From NCBI GenBank assembly GCA_964036665.1, contig OZ038530.1, positions 14,789,001-14,853,000 of the forward strand: 64,000 nucleotides of DNA, read 5' to 3'. This DNA comes from Gordius sp. MW1 (Eukaryota > Nematomorpha > Gordioida > Gordea > Gordiidae). Below are positions 10,991-22,268 of the stretch, in pieces. Position numbers and translations under genes: made by a program. Each line of letters begins with the position of its first letter. Position 1 is the first letter of the stretch. Under the pieces are notes generated by a model that saw only the letters and a program-made list of their open reading frames with translations, did not search any database and was not told the origin of the DNA.

Positions 10991-13900
10991 AGGCCCGCCT
11001 TTTAGATTTCGTTTTAAGATGTGGTGAGCCGTAACATAACATTACCAATAGGCCACGTTATCGTGTTCAAGCAAAATGAAATAGGATTAGAAGGAGCTGT
11101 CATAAATTACTTAGCTACCTTTTTTGTCTCTTTTAAGGTATATTCTAATAATATTTTTGCCATCGCCTAATTATTAAATTCGGAGCTATGAAAACAGTGC
11201 GTTGAAATCGTCTCAAATCCCCCAAAAAAAGATTTATTCCGCGAAGGAATATTTTTAACTTCATGGCAGTACGTTGGCACGTAATCATAATAGCTTCTTA
11301 ATTGTTTTTAACTATTACATGTAGCAGAATTACACCTTGTTCAGAAAAATGATTTGGGTAAATGCCCAAATAACTATATGTAATAAATTTATAAGTGGCT
11401 TAGAATGCTCTGATTAAATGTGGTGGCCACGAAATTATGTTTTCGAGGTAGAAATTGGTGCTTCCCGATATTTGGATTGGATGTACCACAATACCTGCCA
11501 GCTCTATTATCTTAACAAAGAAATCATTAAACTCTGCAGTTTTATAAAACCAATTGTCCGTAAATATTATTAAAATTAAGCCCGACTTCCTAAATGAATA
11601 TTAGATTTTTAAGGTCAGAGACGCGATAGACGGTCATTAACTAAAAAGGTCTCTCAAAGGCGCTACTCTGTATGCAGCGAAGCAACCATATTTTATGCCC
11701 ATACTGCAATGTCAGGCCTCATATTCATTGTTGATCATCGTTCCAATATAATTAAATAATTATTTTCAACTATCTTAGTCATTTAATAAAATTTTAAAAT
11801 TAGCTTATTTAATGTCTCTCAGTGTAACCTTTAGGTGACACCCATTTATTTCCGGAACCAGACAATTTTTATAGAATTCTAGAGCCTCTTGAGCTGCCCC
11901 AAATTTCATTATAATAATTGCTTCGGCATAACCTTTAGTGGTACCTGTCGGTTTAGCCATTTAAATCGTTAAGGAAAAGCAAAAAGTTAGGGACATGTAA
12001 TTTAGGAAAATAAGTGTTTTTAGTTAATTATCAAGTTCTAACTGATAACCATATAAAAGTCGAGATAATATTATTTACCTTGGTTCTTAAATTGGAAATA
12101 TATATAAGCCTATAACATTTAAACATAAATTAATAATTTATTCTCATTCTGCTGACTCAGTCTTGATTAATAGATCCAACATTATTATTTTAATATATAT
12201 TAGTCAAAATCGTGTGATAATCGCTGAGCCTTAACTTATGTAAAAATAATCATTTAAGCGATTTACACTTATGTAATTAAAATATATTTTTTACGTTTTT
12301 GAATTACTGTTAGTTATATCATAATAAAACTACTATAAATTACTTAATACATTATTATAAACCATTAATTATTGAAGTTTGTAAACAAAATATAAGGTCT
12401 TATATGCACCTTTACGGAGTAAGAGAGACTTAGTTAAATACAAACCACATTTGGCTTATATCTAAGATAAAACTTTAACCCTCAAGAGCTGGGACACACG
12501 GACCCCACGATAGTTATAAACTTAGATATAAAACGGGTTTAAAATCATTTATGACTTACATAATTTGTAAATTTTTAACAAATTTATTTAAAAATTGAGT
12601 GATTTTGCGTTTTTTAATACTCAAATACAAAATCTCTTAATTTATGCTCTTTAAAACATGGTGTTCATATTTGGCTAGGGGAAATCAGAGACCAAAGCCC
12701 CACCCACGGGCCGGGATACTGTCTTAAATTTTTTTAATTTTGGACGCTTAATGAGATTTTTTGGTTGGTGTAATATTTTGTCACTTTTTAATTTGATTGT
12801 ATATGAAAAATGTTTGTAAAATATAAAAAAAACAAGTTATTTTTATAATCTTTGCCCGAACCCCTCTATTTATTTTAAGTCCTCGCTACGTTCATGGAAA
12901 GGATTTAAATATTTATATTTCTGTAGCCTTTTCATTGTTCGTAAATGTACCGTCATGACAAAATACAAAAGCGTCATGCCCAAATTCACACAATGCATGC
13001 AAGTATTAAATTTAATTTAATTTTTCTTAACAAAAATTCAACAAAGCTTGCCCATTTGGCAATTCGCCTTTATTCTCTTATCACTCGTCATTACGATAAA
13101 CTATTACTTATCATCATAATAATTAATTTCCACCACACCTTTCTCTTTTTTGCGTTAAATAATATAATTTCCATAAATTAAATTATTTTGAAATTAATTG
13201 ATAAATTGCGGGTTTGTTAATAATTTGGAAAAGATAATAAATACCCCATTTAGCATTGCCGGTGTAGGGTATCAGCAGCCAGCGTGGTAACTCCAAAACA
13301 CCCCTTTTGATTGGGTAAAGGGATGATTAATGGCTTTTTTACACTCTCTCCCTCCAATGGGATTGAGTAGAGGCGTGATTGATGAGATTTTTTGAAAGAA
13401 TTTTAGCTCGTGTTAACACCCAGCGTTCGTCGTGTTACGACTGAGACATTGTTCTTAATAAACTTTACCTACCCAAAAAACACATTATTAATTTTTTGCA
13501 TATTAAAATTTGTATTGTTCTCTTTATAATTTATAATAATTTGTCTGAATTAACAAATATTTATTAATTTTTTATAGGGGGGGGGGGGGAAATCACCCTA
13601 AGTTAGATCCCAGCTTTACAAAAATTCATAAATATATACGTAATATTTTATTAATATATAACAACAATAAAATCAAATAAATAAATAATTTTTTTTTTTT
13701 TTTTTTTTGTTTTTTAATGATCTAAAAGTTTTATTCAGAAACAAATAATTATAATTATGATATACACGAATAAAAAATATAAAAACGCGTTGTCTATATT
13801 TAATTATATAAAAATTCATAAAACCCCACAATTTTAAAAATTTAATATTGAATTTATTAAAACAATAAACATAATGCCTAAAAATAGCAAAAAGTGACCT

Positions 13901-14036
13901 TTATTGATTGACAGCTCATATTTAACACGGCTGGCCTCTATTATACTACACCGGAATAAACTTAAAAGTGCAATCTAATTAGCGCCATCTATAGGCTATT
14001 TTAATTTTTTTTGAGAGATAAAGTTAGTTTATTAAT
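10991..14036. other. Gene-poor AT-rich stretch
   Basis: No exon-like frame was recognised. It contains a G run near 13578, a T run near 13690, and ORFs below 80 codons with low-complexity composition. Confidence 0.4.
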
Positions 14037-15071
14037 AGAGTTGTGAATGAACGCGTTCAAATTACTTGAAAAATTGATGAACGGCGTTCCTCTGTTTTTT
14101 TGGTGAACTTTGACGTGAACGCGTTCCTTTTTTTGATAAACGCGTTCAAATTTGACGTTCGTTCAATTTTAAAAACTTTTTTTTATATTTTTTTAATCAG
14201 CTGTTTTTCCTTTTTCCTATTACCTATTCTGAAACAATTTTAACATACCATAATGTGCAAAAGAAGATGAGATAAAAGTTTATTAATTTGATATTATTAA
14301 TTATATTTTAATTTATATGTTAATATATGGACAATCACATTTTTATATCGTCGTCATCTCTAGATTCTGAATATTCAAAATCAGCGGGTGAATTGACATT
14401 GCTATGGCAAAAATATGAGAATTATTCATTTCACATAAAAGACCGAATTCAATAATTACTAAATGTAAAAAAGAATAAACTTTTAGCTTTATTGAAAAAG
14501 GGTTTAAAACCCCTAGAATTGATAATGTAAGAACTGTCGATTCCCAAATATTATTTTTTTGACGAGGAAGTAGAGGGCGGATTGGAGGATGATATCTTAT
14601 CGCAATTTTTTGAAGCGAAGGACAAAACATTAAATGTTTTAAATAAATTTCCTGCTTAAAAGATTTGTTTATTAAGTATCAAATCCCCTCATCTATCCTT
14701 GTGGAACGGGTTTTTAGTATAGCTAATGCTGTATTAACTGCCAAGCGTTCCTGCTTATACGAAAAAAATTTTAAAAAACAATTATTATTAAAAATATAAG
14801 AAAAATTTTTATAAATAAAAAATCTTTATATTCGCTCTGTTATATTATATTTATAATTTTATTATCGAAATAAACCTATTATTATTTATCATGGCTTATA
14901 TTGTGTTAAAAAATATAAGACATTTATTTATATCAAATTAAAAAAAATTATCATAAAATTTTGAACGAACGTGAACGCGTTCCTTTTTTTTGATAACGAA
15001 CGTGAACGCATGCGATTTTTGTCAATGAACGTTGAGCGCGTTCGATTTTTCTAAAAATGTTTACAGCACTA
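14037..15071 (+). mobile_element. Decayed hAT transposon with transposase C-terminus
   Basis: The left end TAGAGTTGTGAATGAACGCG and right end (inverted) TAGTGCTGTAAACA are TAGnG-type hAT ends. Subterminal GAACGCGTTC palindromes are repeated next to both ends. Near 14680-14800 a + frame reads the hAT dimerisation-domain signature, with the core PSSILVERVFSIANAVLTAK then KRSCLY, followed by a stop. The rest of the transposase is lost. The flanking 8 bases match only in part, so the duplication has decayed. Confidence 0.7.
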
Positions 15072-15429
15072 GTATCTAAACATAATATTAAATGGTACAA
15101 TTTAGAAATCCCTATCTTTTTTAGCATGCATGTGACTTGAAAGTGAAAACAGACATATAACGTTTTCGCTAGTCACATTCTAAACGAGATAGGTAAGGCC
15201 AAATTAGATTTAATCTACCATTTATTTTGTTCGGTGTTGTAATAATTCTATCAAATATAATGATAAATTATTAAAGAGCAAAAATTTATAGATTATATAC
15301 ATAATTTGTTATTTAAATAAATTTATTTGAACTATTTTTAATATGTATATGTATACTTAATAAATTTTTTTTATTAGCGACTATAATTTAGTCATAAAAT
15401 TAAGATATAAGAAATGAAGCATACGTGTT

Positions 15430-15605
15430 AAAACCTTGAGATGACCTAACCTCGACCTAAGGTTTCAGGTTAGTTCCTTAAAAAAACCTTGAGGTCGTTA
15501 TAACCCTCAAACCTAACCTTAAGGTTAGGTTTAGGATCTTTGAAAACCTCGAGGTTTTCTCACAACCTAACCTAAAGACTTAGGTTAATGTTTATAAAAC
15601 CTCAG
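15430..15605. repeat. Cluster of AACCTAACC / CCTTGAGG palindromic words
   Basis: AACCTAACCT-type words and their complement AGGTTAGGTT alternate with CTTGAGG / CCTCGAGG over about 175 bases. AACCTTAAGGTTAGGTT is a local palindrome. The composition is unlike the flanks, and there is no coding frame. Confidence 0.5.
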
Positions 15606-18600
15606 GTTTCCCGACCACTGGTCTCGACTTTAAAAAAATTTTTATACCATTAATATTTTGCCCAGTTTATTTAATATAAAAAATCAAATCGGCGAACAAT
15701 TTATTTATTAAAAAACTTCTATAAACATGTCATTAATATTCATTGTATACTACTTCACTCTACAGCTTTAATTACCTGTTATTACAAATAAAAGATTCTA
15801 TTTAAAGGGCATTTTTTAATTTTTTTTAATTATTAATTTGTATTAAAGTCTGCCAGATATAGATTGACCCATTTAATTATAGGTTCACTTATAGTTAACT
15901 TAGTTACAAATATAAATTAGCTGAGACCCTGAGTTTGCATTGGCAAAAATCAATAATGCCTTTAGATACATAATTTAAGACATGAGGGTCAGCCCTCTTA
16001 TATAACTATATCAGTTCATTTCTAAATTATTGCATGTTTAATATTTTGGTATAAAAACCAAAAACGTACGAGTGGATACTTCATATAGTTATTCATAACA
16101 TAAGTAATTAGTTGCACATATTACAACGTTGTAAAAACGCATAAAGACATAGGATTTTTATTGATAACAACATTTGAGGTTTGCAATAAATTGCACGCAT
16201 AGAATTTTACCTTTAAACAGTAGACGATTCTATTATAGTGTAAGAGCCCATATTTTGTCCTAGAATATTTACTTGTTCCATTTCTTAAATAACTTCGCCA
16301 TTAGATATTTAATTATATTTATAGTTAGTGTGTTGAAAAATAGACACATAAATTTTAGTGGATTTGAATGCACCCGTCCTATCTTTATAGTGTGAAAGAT
16401 AATATTAATGACAAAACAAAAGCATAATTTTATTTATCTTGAGAATTTTAGAGCAGACTCATGCTTTAATTTTTTATGGTTTTTTCGAACAGTGAAAGAA
16501 ATGTACATTCTGAAACAATCGTTCGGCCATCGCTGGGGCTTACAAAAAATATTTAGCCATTGTAGCTCAATTTATAAAGATTAACCACCGACTATATCAT
16601 CACATCAGAGAGGATGATATAATTGTTAGCATTGCGAAATTTGAAGAGGCTTTACCTATAAATACTACTTACTCAGAACTCATTTTAAGTATATACGTTA
16701 ATATTATACATAAATAAAAATTTTATAAAAAATTATTTTAATGCCGAAAATGATTTACATGCTCATTATAAATATCTGAATTTCGGGAACTGTATCATTT
16801 TTTATTTAATTAGTAAATAAATTGTAATAGATCAAGTGTATTTTATTTATATTTACATTTAACATCCTAAATGTGAATCACACAAAAAAAAATCACAACT
16901 AAATTCATTATGTTAGTATTATGATGGTCAATAAAGAAATTTTAAAGCCGAGATCTCGTCTGCCTATGAAATCTCGTAACATCTCGCATTGAGGTTAAAA
17001 TTCTCGTCTCGATCTACATTGTTACAAATTCAGAGATATTATTTAATAAAAGTAAGTCGGTTATTCGTTATCGGTTTGTTGTAAGTTGCATACCCTCACA
17101 CGATTCACCACCTCACTATGCCTATAAATTATAGAGCTTTTAAATAATACTTTTGTGGGCGTTTTTTAAAATATATGGGTCATAAAATTGAATGCAAACG
17201 GCCTTTAAAGCTATTTTATGGTGTAAGAGAACCAACGTTTTGCATTTAACTTATATAATTTTGCAGATATATTTATAGTTTATTAATTTTTATAATCTCA
17301 ATTATAAGCATGTGATATGGCGTTCACATTTAGATACATTATCTTAAAAATAATATTCTCTAAATTTTTTATAAAAAGTCACCTTTTCTAAATTTGTTGT
17401 TGTTGTGATAAGATGGTAAAGGCACTGGTTGGCAAATGAGCTGCATTATATAATATGTTCAAGTGACCGCCTCCAAACTCTTCTTCCAATTTTATCTTTC
17501 ATAAAAATTTAGAATTTTCAATTTGTAATTTATCATAATAATCATTGTTTTTTCTGAATAACAATCTTAGACTTAATTATATTACTATACACTTAAAGAT
17601 GCATTTAAAAGCTTTAATTATATCTTCCTTATTTCTCACTTACCCATTATTTTGAATTTATACATTATTTTCAGTTATAAGCGGAATAGGCCTTAATAAT
17701 AAAAGATGTGTTTAAAAAATAGCGGTTCTTATTAAAAAGTTATCAACGTGATTGTTACAAATACGATCTTAACTGTATCTTTTAATAGAATATCTCAAAT
17801 AGATTTTCTTTCTTTTACGTTTTTCCCAACAATTTTAATTCCATTTAAATGATTAAATTCTGCTGCAAATAGAATGGGAATGACTCTTTTTGGTGTTAAC
17901 TTCTTTATAGAAACAACGATATTAAATACATACAATCGAATACAGCTTTGGAATAAGATGCATGATATTTAGATATGTGTATATAAGTAACTAAAGACGG
18001 GTTAGTGCATCGGGCATTTTAATTTTATAGCATTAATATAGTATACAGAATAGACATAAATTTTCTGACAATTTTATTAGATGGCATATAAAGTGTATCA
18101 AATGTCTATTCTATCCTATAACTATCATTAGTATAGATAATCTTTCTATGTGTATAAAAATTTATCTAAATTATTCTCATATGACTTGGCTAAAAATAAT
18201 AAAACACAAGTTTTGACCCTTTGCAAAGACTATGTCTTGTATGTATCTTTTAATTTAAGACTTATTTGTCAGATGGATTAGATTTATTTATAGTATATAA
18301 TACGTGTGTTAAGTAGTATTGCAAATTGTTTGGAAACATTAGGTTAAGTTGCTTTTTTAGTTTACCAGAGCTATGTAAATGTATTGATTCAAAAACGATG
18401 TTGATTTTAACTTGAAAAAGATATTTAAGTGTCATAGTCAAATAATGTTATATAATATATGCTAAAATTTAGGCGGATAATTTTTGCATGCAATATTCGT
18501 CACAATTTGTCGCGTTTGTAAATGTTTTTGGCCATGTGCGACGGGAAATTTTAAATTTGTTTGTAGATTTATGTTGTTTACTTTTGTATAAATTTAATAT

Positions 18601-19447
18601 GACACTACCAAAACTTACAGATTATCGACCTTTGAGGAAGGGTAATATATGATCAATTAAATTTTTAGATTATTTGGTTTGATCATTTTATCTATATAAT
18701 GTTTTACTTTTGAAATTTATAATTAATGTTTATAATTTAAAAATGTAAGTTAAATATTTGGTATGTTTTTATTTAAAAAAGTTTACTGTCAAGATTTTAA
18801 AGAGATAGTTTTATAACAGATTGTATCTCCCTAATATTAATGCAATTATTTGCTCTAGCATGTTTAACACCTGTTTAATATAACCTAATATTATTCATAA
18901 CTAAAATATTAACTAAATGATTAGTCCACTTAATAGGAATTAAGTTTATAATCTGTATACAATGTGTAAATATTATAAAGAATATTTCTTCTTGTTTTAC
19001 ATGTGACTTCATCTTTGTACAAATAACTTTTTAATCAAAAAAATAAAAAAAATTTATTTATTAATATTTCTTTTATCAACATTTTTTTCCATTTTTACCC
19101 CCTCCAATTATTGTATATAATCATTGCTGCCTAAGTAGTAAAACAATATTTAAACTCCATTTTGTGAACTAACTTTTTACCATCTCATTTCCTGGCACGT
19201 TACGCTTTATCACACAGCACAAAAAATGTAGTTTTTTGTATAGATAGACTATGCAGTAAAAAAGGCTTAAGGCAATGTGTTACCATGCACATTTTACAAT
19301 TCTGAATCAATATTTATTTAGTGTAAAGCAACGTCTAGCTTCTATCCCACTCTATCTAACCTATTTTAATTATAACTATGATTTCAAATTATTATATCAA
19401 AAATTAAATTGCAATTTCAAAAGTAAATATCTCATGGCATAATCGAA

Positions 19448-19600
19448 TTAATCACGCGTTATTAAAATATTGGCATCAATCCACTCCTTAAGAACGTCAT
19501 TGTTTTTATCCTTTGCATACTTCTTTTCATTCTTAGCTTTCTTTCGGCGCTTGTTTTTGAGCATAAAATACTGAGCAGCGGTCAATGAAGTTTTTTTCGT
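19448..19600 (-). CDS. Short basic open frame, unrecognised
   Basis: The frame is open for about 50 codons and rich in Lys/Arg. It includes LTAAQYFMLKNK, KRRKKAKNEKK and LKEWIDANILITRD before TAA. Its composition looks protein-like, unlike the surrounding AT-rich noise. There is no convincing acceptor or start codon apart from an internal Met. It could be a pseudogene fragment or a terminal exon; family unknown. Confidence 0.25.
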   Translation of the reverse strand, partial: TKKTSLTAAQYFMLKNKRRKKAKNEKKYAKDKNNDVLKEWIDANILITRD

Positions 19601-20403
19601 TAATTATATGTGATACCAAATTCAATTATAATTTAAACAAATTTGGCAACTGCGTGAACTTACGTCATATAAAGATATATACTAATACCTCTAGGCAAAG
19701 TTGATTTCAAAATACGATGAAATTTACAATTACGATTTGTAATCAATTGCACATTTTCTTGTAATCAAAAATTGTTCTAGTGTATATCAAATAAAAATTG
19801 CGACAAAAAATCAAATTTTTCGTTAAAATTAAAGATAATATACAAAACAAAATCAATATATGACACTTAACGTATTATTACTTTACTTGTGGGCGGAATT
19901 ATTATTGGATTTCTGGGTGATTTAGAGCCAGAATTTTATTATGAAATTTTATACTTGGGATATAGTTTAAAAAAACATTAAGCAACTTTACATAGTCTGA
20001 TTTAATTTATAACCGCTTAAGGCTTTTTCTTTATCCTAACATCAATATTCAATCATGCATAACATTTGTGGCTTACCCCCCTCCCCCGCGCCTCGTTTAA
20101 ATTACAAGATGACTGATCGGCTGTGCGACCTTTCTTCATAAGGGAAAAATATGTCTACTGCTGGCTGCGAGATCCTTGAAAAGAAAATACCTGAATTTAT
20201 ACTTAATTTATTCAATCGAACCCCTCCCCCCGCAATAATATAGTAGTAACTAGTTTACCGATGAAAGCTATGTTCACCATCGCCTCCTTTTAAATATTAA
20301 ATTGATGTTGTAAAGCATCGATATCTCCGTTGGAGTTGGGTTTTACAATTTGCTTTGCGATATTTCAGTGCTTATTTATAACAACTTATTTGTACGTGAT
20401 TGG

Positions 20404-20557
20404 CATGGGCGGGCAGGGAGGGGTGGCTGCCCCTCTCTAAATCCAATATTTTATTGAACTTTATTAAAATAACGGCTAAATTTTTAAAAAATAATCATTT
20501 TGCCCTTCACTAAATCATTATTGCCCCGTCTAATCCCATTGCTAGCTACGCCCACGG
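20404..20557 (-). repeat. CATGGGCGTAGCC-family interspersed repeat
   Basis: Ends CATGGGCGGGC / TACGCCCACGGG. The body is in inverse orientation to the copy at 10164, with GCTGCCCCTCTCTAAATCC near the left end. Confidence 0.75.
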
Positions 20558-20677
20558 GCACGTTATTTAACTATTGTGAACAACATGCTTTGGATTTTGT
20601 GTGAATAAATTGGGAAAATTTATTTCAAAAATAAGTTTACTTTAAACTATGTTTAACACCTGTCTATTACCTCTTTA

Positions 20678-20834
20678 CATGGGCGTATCTAGGGGGAGGC
20701 AGGGAGGAGCGGCTACCACCCTCAAAATCCTTAATTCTTTAAGATTATATATATATAATTTTAAAAAATTGTCATTTTTCCTTTTCCTAAATCATAATTC
20801 CCCTCCCCCCTGTTCCAATTCTGGCTACGCTCAT
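20678..20834 (-). repeat. CATGGGCGTAGCC-family interspersed repeat
   Basis: Ends CATGGGCGTATCTAGG / CTGGCTACGCTCATG; the G-rich left arm is AGGCAGGGAGGAGCGGC. Inverse orientation. Confidence 0.75.
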
Positions 20835-20921
20835 GCTTTTGTTTAATCACAGCTTTTTAGTCTTCCTTTGTTCATATAATTTTTGTCCCTGTTCCAAGGC
20901 TTTTAAACTAATGGATACTAC

Positions 20922-21067
20922 CCAGTGGCGTTTAGGGGGGGGGGCGACGGGAAATTCTTCCCCCCCCCCACCGGGCAAAAATTTATTTTTATTTACAAAT
21001 AAAATGTAAAAAAATTGCCAGCTTTCCCACCCCCCCCCCCCTCGAGAAAATCCTGGCTACGCACCTG
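20922..21067. repeat. Relative of the GGCGTAGCC repeat, with long G and C runs
   Basis: Ends CCAGTGGCGTTTAGGGG and ATCCTGGCTACGCACCTG. Runs of 9-10 G or C sit next to both ends, with an A/T-rich middle. Confidence 0.55.
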
Positions 21068-21124
21068 TACCAGATTTTATAATTTTGATGTTGAAATAAA
21101 AATGTGATAACATATATTTGGAAA

Positions 21125-21181
21125 TTCCCCTCCCCCCCCCCCCCCCCCCCCCCCCGGGAGAAAATCCTTGCTACGCGCCTG
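21125..21181. repeat. Poly-C tract with GGCGTAGC-family end
   Basis: A C run of more than 25 bases is followed by GGGAGAAAATCC and TTGCTACGCGCCTG, the same right end as the neighbour at 21067. This is a truncated copy; homopolymer length is likely to be unstable or misassembled. Confidence 0.5.
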
Positions 21182-22249
21182 ATACTACAATGCCATAGAA
21201 GTCCTTGCTTACAAAAAATCAGAGTACCATTAAAAAAAAGTTAATGCCGATATATAGGCAGGCGTTAAATAATTTATAATTACTCTTTTTCTTCTATTTT
21301 TTACAAATCCCTATAAAAATTTGTTGAAAAGTAAAATACATGTGCCTACTGCACACATGGCATGCAGGGTTCGCTTATCCCCCTTATCTTGATAGATTAA
21401 CAACAAACTTCGCTGCATATACGCTGACGTTCTGTCCGATTGATGTCTGCCTGCCCAGAATAAAGTTACGCTCGCGTTCTACTCTGATGATCGCCTTTGC
21501 TTTTATGGTTTTCTAAAACCACAACAACTGTAATACTGAGTGTAATACTGTTATTAATGTTACTTCTAGGTAAGAGTAAAGATAATTTAATAACTAAATA
21601 CCCCCCCCCCCATCCATTTTGTCCACCATCTTAACCTAACTAAGCGCTCCTTCACATAGCGCTAAAACAATACCACATTTTTACACCGCATTCCTGGCGC
21701 GCTGTCATTTCTCACCTCCCCCATTATTAAAAATTACATTTTAGTGCTGCTGCCCCCATTTAAGTGAAATCTCAAAATTTTCATCAAGAAAACGTATAGG
21801 AATTCACCTTCTTAAATATGCAGAGGATGTTGAAACGTAAGTTTATTTTGATTTTCCATAATAAATTAATTATGTAGAAGTGTGGTGGAGTTATACTAGT
21901 TAATCATATAATTTACTAGGCATTTTTTTAGTGTTTTCAATGTTTTTGAAATGCATGTTTTCGTTGGCACCTTTTATGCTTTCAATTATCGCATTTCTAT
22001 CCCAATAATAATTTTATATCAATTGCTTATGCTAATTTAATGGGTGCTTTTCCCTCTCTAACCCTTTTTTACCTTCTAGCATTAAGCATTGATTTCATTT
22101 ACAGTGTTTTTTATTTACCCCATAATTCATCGAGTCTCTAAATAGTGATTGCATTTTCAAGGACTTTCATTTAACAAATTGATCTTTAACCCAATTTACC
22201 CGTAATTTTTGTTAGAATAAAGGATTTGTTCATTATTCCACCGGTATTA
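21182..22249 (+). other. Upstream region of the SLC7 gene
   Basis: No coding frame. AGAGGATGTTGAAAC|GTAAGT near 21837 is a strong donor and could end a 5' non-coding exon. C-rich runs occur at 21601. No core promoter element can be named with confidence. Confidence 0.3.
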
Positions 22250-22268
22250 ATGTCCGATCAGGCAAAAG
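22250..22268 (+). CDS. SLC7 gene: 19-nt first coding exon
   Basis: ATG TCC GAT CAG GCA AAA G is followed by the strong donor GTACGT. Its phase-1 end joins exactly to TG at 24111 to give [16 protein letters not shown]. The alternative start, ATG at 24080, reads through the acceptor TTTTCCACAG in the same frame, so a second promoter there cannot be excluded. Confidence 0.6.

Larger units (their letters stand above)
15072..20403. other. Long gene-poor stretch
   Basis: AT-rich, with many short A/T runs. I see only the AACCTAACC cluster (15430-15605) and one short basic frame (19448-19600, -). Regulatory sequence for the downstream transporter may lie here, but no site can be named. Confidence 0.4.

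Noticed and set aside
13570-13700. Poly-G and poly-T runs as possible regulatory signal
   Set aside because: Simple homopolymers, common in this window; no partner motif.
20649-20846. ORF MFNTCLLPLYMGVSR...
   Set aside because: It runs through a copy of the CATGGGCGTAGCC repeat; not a gene.
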